This document shows, one piece after another, positions 14,488 through 21,564 of a stretch of DNA of 27,139 nucleotides. The first letter of the stretch is position 1; the number at the start of each line of letters is the position of its first letter. The notes beneath the pieces are model-generated. The model searched no databases and was not told where the DNA came from. It saw only the letters and a program-made list of their open reading frames with translations. This stretch comes from a virus: IMG/VR virus record IMGVR_UViG_3300049733_000171, positions 1-27,139 of that record; one strand, given 5' to 3'. The position numbers were made by a program, and so were the translations under genes.

Positions 14488-14911
14488 GTCGTCCCTTTAA
14501 CCATCTGCAGCCTGCTTTGGTCATCGTTAAGACGATCAAATCAGTCTGTTCATCCCAACCCCGAGGAATGATGGCGAAAGGCTTGAAGCCTACGTGACGT
14601 TGCAGCTTCAGCGATCGTTCATTGTTAGCCGCTGTCGTCGTAAACACCTGCACGATGTTCAATTGCCGGAAAGGATAGTCGAATATCGCAAACAGAAATT
14701 CGTGACTAAGCCAATGTCCTTTCCCAGCAACGTGCATCGAGCACGTTCTCCGACAAAACGAATTGTAGCCTACAACAGCCTTGAGCGCAAGTTCCTTGTT
14801 TAGAACTCCAAAGGCTTGAAAATCGTCCGACCACGAAAGGAGAATTTCACTCTCATGTAAGAATTCAAAAAGGAGTCTACGATCGCCCGGATTACGTGAT
14901 GTAAGAATCAC
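14453..14911 (-). CDS. GNAT-fold acetyltransferase-like protein (T7 gp13 position)
   Basis: A 152-residue GNAT-type protein. The chosen start is GTG 14911, six bases after GGAGG and overlapping the nozzle stop as GTGA; ATG 14944 would sit deeper in the nozzle gene. Family features: the ELALKAVVGYNSFCRRTCSM strand-loop region, FAIFDYPFRQLN, ANNERSLKLQRHVGF (the acetyl-CoA-binding part) and DLIVLTMTKAGCRWL. GNAT-like proteins stand right after the tail tubular genes in T7-like phages (gp13 family), as here. Whether it acetylates anything or is only structural is unknown. Confidence 0.8.
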   Translation of the reverse strand: MILTSRNPGDRRLLFEFLHESEILLSWSDDFQAFGVLNKELALKAVVGYNSFCRRTCSMHVAGKGHWLSHEFLFAIFDYPFRQLNIVQVFTTTAANNERSLKLQRHVGFKPFAIIPRGWDEQTDLIVLTMTKAGCRWLKGRHEQRELASACA

Positions 14912-16572
14912 ATCAATCCTCCGAGAGTGTAGATGATCTTCCAACTAGTGAAGAGTGTTCGCGGCTTACCGACAATAGAAAGACTGAGTGAAACATAGCA
15001 GCCGAGACCCACAACTCCAACCCAGACTAGATATGTATTCCCAGGACCTGCCCAGACTGCTTCATCCCAAATGGCACTGTCCCACAGGGCATTGTCATTT
15101 GGAGGAAATGTAAGTGTTCCAGATGGGGGCGTGCCACTCCACTCTGTATTAATTCTTGCGATAATAGACGGCGGCTCTGGGGCGGTAAACATCGTCATCA
15201 CCAACTGCGGAATCTTTTGACGCATTCTATCGTCATTAGGCGGTATGAACGCTGTTTGGATATTCGCTACAAAGTCCGTTCCTTCAGAGCCATCGGTTAG
15301 AACGTCGTCTTTATCCGAATCAAACATTCTCTGAATAGTCCCATTCGGAGTGCCAACGAATAAATTTCCTTCAAAAAATTCTGCTGTAGCGGCGGGAATT
15401 CCTCTAAAAGTTGACCATGCAGCAGGGATTGTGGAAAAGCAATATTGAATTGAAGAAGCCGCTACGGCATTGTGGGGAGTTATGATGATTACGCAATCTT
15501 CTGAGGTAGTGTGGATGGCTTGCCATCCGAAATCTCCTCGAGTATTGCGAATATCATTGGCGATAACTTCATTATATCGCCGAGTGGCCGCATTGACTTG
15601 TTCGCCGTCAGGATCTAGCAAGCCTTGTGCGGCGACAAGGCGAGACATGAATTCAATACCGTTCTCACAAAGAATGCCAAGATCCCCGCCATATTTCGTG
15701 GCAAAGCGCCTCCCCGAAGCGGGCGGTCCAATGTACCACCGACCAATCATGCCGAAAGTCGAAGCTCCCGCCGGATCGGTTCCTGCGTAGATGATTACAT
15801 CTCCTCCCGACCCCACAAGGACGAGATTATCATCTATTCCATCACCACTGTCGCGAGTCCAAGAGGCCAATACCTGTGGAGTACCCCCGTGAGCAAGATT
15901 AGGCCCAAAATCAAACTCCGAAGCCGCCCCTGTGATCGCTCCGACAGGTAAGAAGTACGCGCGAGTATCATTATGAAAAAGAAACCAAACGCGCTTCTTC
16001 CAAATCATGACGAATGCTACCGAAGACATTCCTGGAGCCACTCCCGTAACGCTGGCGGTGCGATTTACCCATCCACCCACGTGATCGTAAGTGTAGTACC
16101 CAACTCCAGGAATTGCCACAAGGAGATAATTTGTCCCCACCCCCGCGAAATTCACATGGCTGACGTAGCCCGGTTCTGTCTGCCCTGCGATAGTGAGAAC
16201 AGACGTAGGTGCGGTGGCTTCGTCGGTCTGAGAAGTTACGTCGTAAACTTTTTCGTCCTCGCAAAAAGCGAAGAGTTTTGATGTTTGAGCACTACCTGTG
16301 CCTCTTTCCGGAAGATATCCGGCCAAAGACCGTACGGGCGAGTCTACCCCGACACCGCCAAGATTCGTAGTCCAGCGCCCAGCCCCGCCGCGCAGTTCAA
16401 TTCCAGCACGGCGGCAAATGACATTTTCAAGGATAAGACCTGTGCGTGGATCTTGATCTGAAAATGGAAGCGTGACGTCCAACCCTTTGACGGGCGCGGG
16501 CAACAAATCCCATTTCTGAATTTGAGCCTGAGGACGTTTATGCTTCTTCGCGGTAGGTTTGAGAAGCATCAA
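14908..16572 (-). CDS. Tail nozzle/stabilisation protein (T7 gp12/P22 gp10-like)
   Basis: A 554-residue beta-rich protein. The segment LILENVICRRAGIELRGGAGRW (47-68) is the opening of podovirus tail-tube stabilisation proteins, followed by repeated W/Y-rich beta-propeller blades such as YVSHVNFAGVGTNYLLVAIPG and FATKYGGDLGILCENGIEFMS. It would form the distal nozzle below the adaptor. Start ATG 16572 overlaps the adaptor stop (ATGA). The stop overlaps the GNAT start. Confidence 0.82.
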   Translation of the reverse strand: MMLLKPTAKKHKRPQAQIQKWDLLPAPVKGLDVTLPFSDQDPRTGLILENVICRRAGIELRGGAGRWTTNLGGVGVDSPVRSLAGYLPERGTGSAQTSKLFAFCEDEKVYDVTSQTDEATAPTSVLTIAGQTEPGYVSHVNFAGVGTNYLLVAIPGVGYYTYDHVGGWVNRTASVTGVAPGMSSVAFVMIWKKRVWFLFHNDTRAYFLPVGAITGAASEFDFGPNLAHGGTPQVLASWTRDSGDGIDDNLVLVGSGGDVIIYAGTDPAGASTFGMIGRWYIGPPASGRRFATKYGGDLGILCENGIEFMSRLVAAQGLLDPDGEQVNAATRRYNEVIANDIRNTRGDFGWQAIHTTSEDCVIIITPHNAVAASSIQYCFSTIPAAWSTFRGIPAATAEFFEGNLFVGTPNGTIQRMFDSDKDDVLTDGSEGTDFVANIQTAFIPPNDDRMRQKIPQLVMTMFTAPEPPSIIARINTEWSGTPPSGTLTFPPNDNALWDSAIWDEAVWAGPGNTYLVWVGVVGLGCYVSLSLSIVGKPRTLFTSWKIIYTLGGLM

Positions 16573-17318
16573 CTCCCAAATCCTGTGTCAGGTACGGAGT
16601 AAATGGGGCTGATTAGTGGCACGCGATACTGGCGGCAGAGTGAGAGCACTGTCGCGCCTTTATTCGATCCCGTACGCGCTTCAAAGATCTGGGTAAAATC
16701 ATTGTCGGCCGCCGCCGTATCGAAGCCCTTCCAAGTCAGATAGTGATATCTGCCGAGAAGTCTGACCATGGTGCTGTCGAGGAGGAACGTGTCTCCATTC
16801 TTGGATGCACGATCCTTAAAGAGAGCGGGGTTGTCTGCGTCCACGACCTGACACTTCGAAATGTAGATGTACTCGAAGTCCACAGCGGTCAGGTGCGGCG
16901 GATACAGAAACCAGAGTTGGCTCTGCCGACGCTGCCAATAGAGCGTCAACTGCATCACCATGTTGCGAACAATATACGACTGCCACGCCTGAGCGCTAGT
17001 CGGCCCACCTGCGGGCTCTGTAGATCTCGAAGACCACTGTGTCTGATCCACAAAGCGGTCAAAATCCTCGGGAAGATCGAAACCTTTCTCCTGCTGCCCC
17101 TCGAAGTCTGCCACGACAGACAAGGTCGCCCGCTTCGTCAATTCCTGCCATTCATTGAACGTCAGTAGTTGTTCAAGCGCAAGATTGATTGCAGCCCCCA
17201 TTTGTTGATGGGCTGGATCTGTAGAGCCTGCAGGATCTGCAGGAATCGAATGCCCCACGAACTTGCTGATCTCGATAATCGCTTGTCCGTAAGTCGGATC
17301 CGCAACTTCGAAGGGCAT
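16569..17318 (-). CDS. Head-to-tail adaptor (T7 gp11/P22 gp4-like)
   Basis: A 249-residue protein, ATG 17318 after GGGAGGATCGAC. The block AAINLALEQLLTFNEWQELTKRATLSVVAD followed by GFDLPEDFDRFVDQTQW matches tail tubular A/gp4-type adaptors, which dock under the portal and connect to the nozzle. Later parts (VRNMVMQLTLYWQRR, YLTWKGFDTAAADNDFTQIFEA) fit the helical adaptor fold with its carboxy half. It directly precedes the nozzle gene, as in T7-like phages. Confidence 0.85.
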   Translation of the reverse strand: MPFEVADPTYGQAIIEISKFVGHSIPADPAGSTDPAHQQMGAAINLALEQLLTFNEWQELTKRATLSVVADFEGQQEKGFDLPEDFDRFVDQTQWSSRSTEPAGGPTSAQAWQSYIVRNMVMQLTLYWQRRQSQLWFLYPPHLTAVDFEYIYISKCQVVDADNPALFKDRASKNGDTFLLDSTMVRLLGRYHYLTWKGFDTAAADNDFTQIFEARTGSNKGATVLSLCRQYRVPLISPIYSVPDTGFGS

Positions 17319-17330
17319 GTCGATCCTCCC

Positions 17331-17915
17331 TTAGTCGGGGAGCTTCTCGCGAAGCTCCTTGATCAGGTTTGCCTGCTCCGCCACTGACTGTTGAAGGGCA
17401 GCGATCTGCGAGTCGCGCTCCTCCAGAGCCGCCGTCACGGCCTTCAGCGGAGCCTCCGCCTTGGCCGCATCGACGAAGATACGCGCCTTCTGCTTCAGAA
17501 TGGTCGCGCCCATAATCTTCGCGACGATGTCATCGCGAAGATCTGCCATGTGCTCGACGGTGCGGATGCCGAAATAGCGGAATTCCTCGATCTGCGCCAT
17601 GTTGAGGACGCCCCACGCCTCCAGCGGGGTGCCGATGGTGAGATCGTTGGACTGCGTCGTCTTCCAGTGATCGTACTGGCGCCTGAAGCGCTCCTCGTCG
17701 CCGGGGCCTACGGGACGAACGATGACGCTTGTCCGATCTCCGGGTACCATGATTTGGATGAAGTCTACCTCTTCGAAGATGGGGCGCCCCTCTTTCTGCG
17801 TCTTTTCGGGATTGGGGCGCGCTTTCTTGAAGAAGCGGATCGCCAGCTTGTCATCTCCACCGCGCTGGCGAGTATGTACGGTGTGATCGTAGTCGAGCTC
17901 TTCACCGATTGCCAT
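17331..17915 (-). CDS. Coiled-coil virion-associated protein
   Basis: A 194-residue protein, ATG 17915 with GGAGACACGAA upstream. It has a beta-rich N-half (GRPIFEEVDFIQIMVPGDRT, RPVGPGDEERFRRQYDHWK), a GTPLEAWGVLNMAQIEEFRYF block, then a C-terminal coiled coil (VTAALEERDSQIAALQQSVA). This layout recurs in podovirus head regions between capsid and adaptor genes; its role is not established but is probably structural. Confidence 0.75.
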   Translation of the reverse strand: MAIGEELDYDHTVHTRQRGGDDKLAIRFFKKARPNPEKTQKEGRPIFEEVDFIQIMVPGDRTSVIVRPVGPGDEERFRRQYDHWKTTQSNDLTIGTPLEAWGVLNMAQIEEFRYFGIRTVEHMADLRDDIVAKIMGATILKQKARIFVDAAKAEAPLKAVTAALEERDSQIAALQQSVAEQANLIKELREKLPD

Positions 17916-17948
17916 TTCGTGTCTCCAGGACCTTAGTCCAATTCGGTT

Positions 17949-17969
17949 GCTTCCTGATCCCCAGGAAGC
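17949..17969 (-). other. Intergenic RNA hairpin right after a stop codon
   Basis: GCTTCCTG (17949-17956) and CAGGAAGC (17962-17969) form a perfect 8-bp stem with a 5-base loop. On the minus-strand transcript it starts immediately after the TAA at 17972-17970 of the preceding small gene. No T-run follows, so it is not a standard intrinsic terminator. It may be a stability or processing element between the capsid and tail genes. Confidence 0.5.
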
Positions 17970-18173
17970 TTAGGGACTTGCTCTTTTGCGAATACCCTCT
18001 TCAGTCGCTTGTTGGACGATCTTCAAAGCCGCCTCGGCTTGCTCCAAGGCCAGCTTCTTGTCTGCGAGAAGTTGCTTCAGAATGGGTACCTGATCTCTTG
18101 CAGCTCTAAACGCTTGTCGCGCAACACGGACTGACTCACGCGCTGCGGCCTCCGCATCGACAAGGGCGAGCAT
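17970..18173 (-). CDS. Short coiled-coil protein, 67 residues
   Basis: Start ATG 18173 lies 7 bases after the stop of the preceding gene; a longer in-frame reading to 18275 overlaps that gene and lacks likeness. The product is almost wholly helical: Ala, Arg, Gln and Leu in heptads (ALVDAEAAARESV to ALEQAEAALKIVQQATEEG) and a basic end (GIRKRASP). There is no strong ribosome site, so coupling to the previous gene is likely. Probably a minor head component; no family recognised. Confidence 0.6.
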   Translation of the reverse strand: MLALVDAEAAARESVRVARQAFRAARDQVPILKQLLADKKLALEQAEAALKIVQQATEEGIRKRASP

Positions 18174-18180
18174 CTCTGTG

Positions 18181-18504
18181 TTAGACAATGGCAATTCGGC
18201 CACCCGCTGTGAAGCCAACACCTTGATCGAAAAATACCGCCGCCGCAGCTTCGACACAAAGAGCTCCATTTGCATCCACTGGAAGCCCTGCGACGTATTG
18301 AACGATGGCTCCTAGAGTAGTCATGACGTGACCAGTGGTCTCCATCATGCAAGAGCCATTGCTGAATCCGCCGGGTGCGGATGCTCCAGTGCAGAGCGCG
18401 CCTGTAGCGTCGAAGGCCATCCCTCGCCGAAAATCGGCAGGGACTCCCGGCGCAGCGACCACGATACGGCCGTCTGCGCCGGGAATACCTGTGAGGGCCG
18501 ACAC
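18181..18504 (-). CDS. Conserved small virion protein, 107 residues
   Basis: Starts at GTG 18504, two bases after the stop of the decoration-like gene, with no clear ribosome site (probable reinitiation). The sequence is Gly/Ala-rich beta: VPADFRRGMAFDATGALCTG, GGFSNGSCM, YVAGLPVDANGALCVEA and FFDQGVGFTAGGRIAIV at the end. The paired GALC motifs (residues about 35-38 and 80-83) suggest an internal two-fold repeat. Similar small proteins lie after capsid genes in other phages. Likely head surface or fibre-associated; exact role unknown. Confidence 0.7.
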   Translation of the reverse strand: MSALTGIPGADGRIVVAAPGVPADFRRGMAFDATGALCTGASAPGGFSNGSCMMETTGHVMTTLGAIVQYVAGLPVDANGALCVEAAAAVFFDQGVGFTAGGRIAIV

Positions 18505-18506
18505 GG

Positions 18507-19013
18507 CTAGGTGATCTGGCCCTGATGGAACGGACGATTGATTTCGACGTAGGCCAGCCCCGAGGACGGAGTGCCGGTCGTGGTCGAAACCTTCGCGCCC
18601 AGGATCTGCTCGCCGGCCACCGCCGCGTCATCGACGCTTCCGGGGGTCGCCGCCAGCGAGAACACATCGGCGCCCGCAGCCATCGCGTTCGGAGCCTTCA
18701 CCGCCGCGCGTCCCACGATCTGGAACCACGCGAAAGAGGCCGCCGGAACGATGTTGAGGGACACCGCCACGGGGCCGACGCCGCCGGTGGCGGGAGCCAG
18801 AACCGCGGTCGCGAGGTGGGTGTCGTAATCCACCAGAGAACCCACGACGATCGAAGCGCCGGAGGCCTTGAGGTAGATGACTTCACCCGCGTGGGGCACC
18901 GTCTCGTCGTTGTCGCTGATCTTCGCGACCGTACCCAGAGGCACTTTCTGGGACGTCGAGACATCGTTGAGTGCCGGGAAGCCGATTTGCGGCTCGGTGA
19001 TCTTGTAGGCCAT
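18507..19013 (-). CDS. Head decoration-like protein
   Basis: A 168-residue beta-rich protein, ATG 19013 with GGAG upstream, directly after the major capsid gene. It has VPLGTVAKISDNDE, GEVIYLKASGASIVVGSLV and many Ala/Gly/Val strands, without Cys. Codon use is strongly biased to GC-ending codons, as in the capsid gene, which suggests very high expression. Position and composition fit a capsid cement/decoration protein. Confidence 0.7.
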   Translation of the reverse strand: MAYKITEPQIGFPALNDVSTSQKVPLGTVAKISDNDETVPHAGEVIYLKASGASIVVGSLVDYDTHLATAVLAPATGGVGPVAVSLNIVPAASFAWFQIVGRAAVKAPNAMAAGADVFSLAATPGSVDDAAVAGEQILGAKVSTTTGTPSSGLAYVEINRPFHQGQIT

Positions 19014-19025
19014 GGAGGTCTCCGG

Positions 19026-20024
19026 TTAGGTTCCGAGGTGCCGGCCCTGGAACGCTTGCCCCGAGCAGGTCAGCGCTCCAGCGAAGGCGAGGATGGAAAC
19101 TTCCGCGTCCTGATTCACCGCGTAGCGGCGGCTCGGGCTCAGCGACACCATGTTCCGCTGAGCGTGGGGGCGCCACTTCAGGAACTTCGTGTTCAGGAAC
19201 ATCGCGGTGTTGACCGTCATGCCGGGTCCCCACGCCGAGGACGGGAAGTACAGACCACCGTCCAGAACGACATCGGCGTCCATGTACTGCACGGTCGGGA
19301 ATCCAAGCTTCGCCTTGGACGGGTCCGTGAACCGTTGCAGCACCTGGAGGGACGCCATGTAGAGCGCCCACATCGCGGCATCCGTGATGATGAGGTCGGG
19401 ACGGTCACGGCCGCGAACGAGCTGCGCCCAGATGGAGTTCCACTGCGCCTGGATGTTCGCGGCGGTGGTGGTCGTACCCCGGAGGGTGTACGGTTGCCAG
19501 AAACCCCACAGGGAGCGGTCGATGTTGCCGTACTGCCCGGTCGCGACTCGGCCGGTGGCGGCGCCGAGAGGGACGGCAGCGTCCAGGCCGACGATTTCCT
19601 TGCCGCCGGATCCGGTGCCGTCGCTGTAGAAGCCGTTGGCGATCATGTTTTGCATGGTCGACTCGGCCACAGTAACGCGGGAATCGAGCAAGTCGATCAT
19701 CTGCTCGCGTCCGGCGTTCTGGAGTTGTTCCAGGCCCGAAATGGTGACTGGAACCGCGCACTGCTTCAGCGAGAACTCCGCTGCGGAGAGGACGTCTTGC
19801 GCCGCCACCGGGAGAAGATCGTAGCCCGAGTACCAGCCCGCATTCGCGTTTTCGGCGAAGGAGAGTTCCTCGTAGATGATCCTGCCCCCGGAGACGGTCT
19901 TGACGTTCCCCTTGCTCTTGATGTACGCCAGACCCGCGTTGTTGTTGAGGACGTTGTCCTCGATCTTCTTCGAACGCGATTCGATGGTCGATGCCACGAT
20001 GTCCGTGACGTTCGGGAAAGCCAC
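19026..20024 (-). CDS. Major capsid protein
   Basis: A 332-residue protein, starting at GTG 20024, four bases after AGGAGGT. Recognisable features: an N-terminal helix (NVTDIVASTIESRSKKIEDNVL), GGRIIYEELSFAENANAGWYSGYD, QNAGREQMIDLLDSRVTVAE (the long spine-type helix), PDLIITDAAMWALYM and RRYAVNQDAEVSI near the end. This fits HK97-fold major capsid proteins of podoviruses, and it follows a scaffold gene. Codons are strongly biased to GC-ending ones. It is the shell subunit. Confidence 0.85.
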   Translation of the reverse strand: MAFPNVTDIVASTIESRSKKIEDNVLNNNAGLAYIKSKGNVKTVSGGRIIYEELSFAENANAGWYSGYDLLPVAAQDVLSAAEFSLKQCAVPVTISGLEQLQNAGREQMIDLLDSRVTVAESTMQNMIANGFYSDGTGSGGKEIVGLDAAVPLGAATGRVATGQYGNIDRSLWGFWQPYTLRGTTTTAANIQAQWNSIWAQLVRGRDRPDLIITDAAMWALYMASLQVLQRFTDPSKAKLGFPTVQYMDADVVLDGGLYFPSSAWGPGMTVNTAMFLNTKFLKWRPHAQRNMVSLSPSRRYAVNQDAEVSILAFAGALTCSGQAFQGRHLGT

Positions 20025-20028
20025 TTTT

Positions 20029-20035
20029 ACCTCCT
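20029..20035 (-). promoter_or_regulatory. Strong ribosome site deciding the capsid GTG start
   Basis: On the minus strand AGGAGGT is followed by AAAA and then GTG, a near-perfect anti-16S match at close spacing. It fixes the capsid start at the GTG (20024-20022) although the codon is not ATG. Confidence 0.8.
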
Positions 20036-20050
20036 GAGATTGTTAGAAAA

Positions 20051-20092
20051 GAAGCCGTTTACTGCTTATTCTACGATGAACCTTTCGGCTTC
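20051..20092 (-). promoter_or_regulatory. Leader stem-loop between scaffold and capsid genes
   Basis: GAAGCCG (20051-20057) and CGGCTTC (20086-20092) can pair with a 28-base loop. On the minus strand the stem is followed by TTTTCT and then the capsid ribosome site. It could be a weak attenuator or a 5' mRNA-stabilising structure. The long loop makes it uncertain. Confidence 0.35.
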
Positions 20093-20122
20093 GCTTCCTT
20101 CTCGGGATGAACCTATGGCTTC
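20075..20122. repeat. Direct repeat pair in the capsid leader
   Basis: GATGAACCT then GGCTTC occurs at 20075-20092 and again at 20106-20122, with a 3- and 2-base spacer respectively, about 31 bases apart. Both copies lie between the scaffold stop and the capsid start. No known binding site is recognised. Confidence 0.55.
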
Positions 20123-20125
20123 CCG

Positions 20126-21250
20126 TTACTGCCGACCACTGTGCTTCGCGATCGCGGCTTCGATGGCTCCCCGGACTGTGTCCACATTCGCGGAAGGGGC
20201 CGAACCTGACGGCGCTCCCGTTACGCTCATTCCCGCGAGTTCGCGAGACTTCTGAGCCGGAGCATTCAGATTCGAGGCCGCTTTGGACACTTCCTTTTGC
20301 GTCACTGTGGCCGCGAGATCACTATGGGCGAGTATAGCACGCTGGTAGGCGACTTGCAAGCTCATTTGCTCTCCGCGGTTAGCCGCCGCATCCAGAAGAT
20401 CGGCCATAGTGTCTTTGACGATCTCGAAGTATTCGTTCTTCGGATCGTTGGCGAACGTGTTGATTTCGTCCTCCATCTTTTTGTTCTGGTCCTTCACCAC
20501 ATTCTCACGTTGCGTGGTCACGTTTTGCATGAAATCACGGAACGGAGCCATGTGGCGAGAGATGGCGGCGTCCAGAGCGTTGGGGTCGAAACCTCCGTTC
20601 GCTGGAGCTCCATTGCCAGAGACCACGAGGGCCAGCGCCTGATCCAGAAGCTTGACATCGACACCGAATCCCTGGATGATTTGCGCGGCGACTTGTGCTT
20701 TTTGAGCAGGGGCTCCAAAGCGGAGACTGCTGGCGATGTTGAATAGGTTAGAGACGATCTGCGCGGGCGGGGTCTTCTCGTATTCGATGAAGTTCTTGTG
20801 CTGGGCGAAAAGTCCACCGAATTGCTCGGCGAATTTGCGACTTTCGGCCGACTGCTGGAGCGCTATGTCAATCTGGCGCTCGCGACGATGAATTTCCGCC
20901 TGCACCTCCAGAGGAAGTGTCGTCCAGTGCTTTTCCCGGATGGCGGGCTTCCAGCTTTCCGGCGGGCGAACTTTGATGACAGGTTTCTGCTCCGCAGGCT
21001 TCTGCTCGTCGGGCTTTTCTTCCGCCTTGATTTCTGGCTTCTTTTCTTCCGCTGGCCTCTGCTCTCCAGCGGGCTTTTCTTCTGCCGGTTTCTCTTCGGC
21101 GGGCTTTTCCTCCGCTTTGATTTCAGCGGGCTTTTCTTCGGCGGGCTTTTCCTCCGCTTTGACTTCGGTCGGCTTTTCTTCGGGCTGCGGAGCCGCTGCC
21201 GCCTCGGCTCTTGTCAGGGCTGCTTCGATGTCTGCGCGTACATCGCTCAT
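20126..21250 (-). CDS. Scaffolding protein
   Basis: A 374-residue protein, ATG 21250 with AGGAGAAAATC upstream. Residues about 22-95 are a low-complexity run of KAEEKPAEEKPAE-type repeats (acidic/basic Pro-rich). The SWKPAIREKHWTTLPLEVQ block (about 100-118) and following helix IHRRERQIDIALQQSAES are typical of podovirus scaffolds, as is the C-terminal basic helix VRGAIEAAIAKHSGRQ, which would bind the capsid. It directly precedes the capsid gene. It overlaps the gene before it as ATGA. Confidence 0.85.
   Translation of the reverse strand: MSDVRADIEAALTRAEAAAAPQPEEKPTEVKAEEKPAEEKPAEIKAEEKPAEEKPAEEKPAGEQRPAEEKKPEIKAEEKPDEQKPAEQKPVIKVRPPESWKPAIREKHWTTLPLEVQAEIHRRERQIDIALQQSAESRKFAEQFGGLFAQHKNFIEYEKTPPAQIVSNLFNIASSLRFGAPAQKAQVAAQIIQGFGVDVKLLDQALALVVSGNGAPANGGFDPNALDAAISRHMAPFRDFMQNVTTQRENVVKDQNKKMEDEINTFANDPKNEYFEIVKDTMADLLDAAANRGEQMSLQVAYQRAILAHSDLAATVTQKEVSKAASNLNAPAQKSRELAGMSVTGAPSGSAPSANVDTVRGAIEAAIAKHSGRQ
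21094..21162. repeat. 27-base direct repeat inside the scaffold gene
   Basis: An identical 27-base unit begins at 21094 and at 21136, a 42-base period that encodes 14 residues of the KAEEKPAEEKPAE run. Shorter diverged copies lie on both sides. It is the sort of tract that can gain or lose units. Confidence 0.8.
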
Positions 21251-21564
21251 GATTTTCTCCTAGAGTTCACTACCTCGATGGCTCTCGCAATATCTGCTTT
21301 GCGACTCGGATCGACTCCCTTGCGTGCTTCTATACGATTTTTCTCGTCTGTTCTCCACTGATTCTTGAAGTCGTCAGTGGTCGTTAGCCCCCTCGCCCTC
21401 ATGAACTCACGGTGCTGCGAGCGAGAACTAAATCTTGAATCCCCCGCGTCCTGATAGGCACGATCGTTCCACAAAACTCCATCATGGTTCTGTGGTTCGG
21501 CCACGAAATCAGGCGAAACTTCCACAAGAGTTCCGTCCAACTGCTGAATGAATCTGCGTTTCAT
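21247..21564 (-). CDS. Conserved small protein upstream of scaffold, 105 residues
   Basis: It starts MKRRFIQQLDGTLVEVSPDF and continues with a short polar segment, HREFMRARGLTTTDDFKNQW and a basic helical end (KADIARAIEVVNSRRKS). Small proteins with this MKRRxIQ-DG-L-EV opening lie near portal and scaffold genes in many podoviruses; function unknown. Both ends are ATGA overlaps with neighbours, so it is translated as part of the head operon. Confidence 0.75.
   Translation of the reverse strand: MKRRFIQQLDGTLVEVSPDFVAEPQNHDGVLWNDRAYQDAGDSRFSSRSQHREFMRARGLTTTDDFKNQWRTDEKNRIEARKGVDPSRKADIARAIEVVNSRRKS

Noticed and set aside
14453-14944. Longer GNAT reading from ATG 14944
   Set aside because: The GTG at 14911 has GGAGG at ideal spacing and a GTGA overlap with the nozzle stop; the extra 11 residues add no family likeness.
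18525-20255. A 576-codon open frame on the plus strand opposite the capsid and decoration genes
   Set aside because: It is a shadow caused by the strong GC-ending codon bias of the minus-strand capsid genes. The product is Arg/His/Gly-rich without domains, and the minus-strand frames are clear capsid-type proteins.
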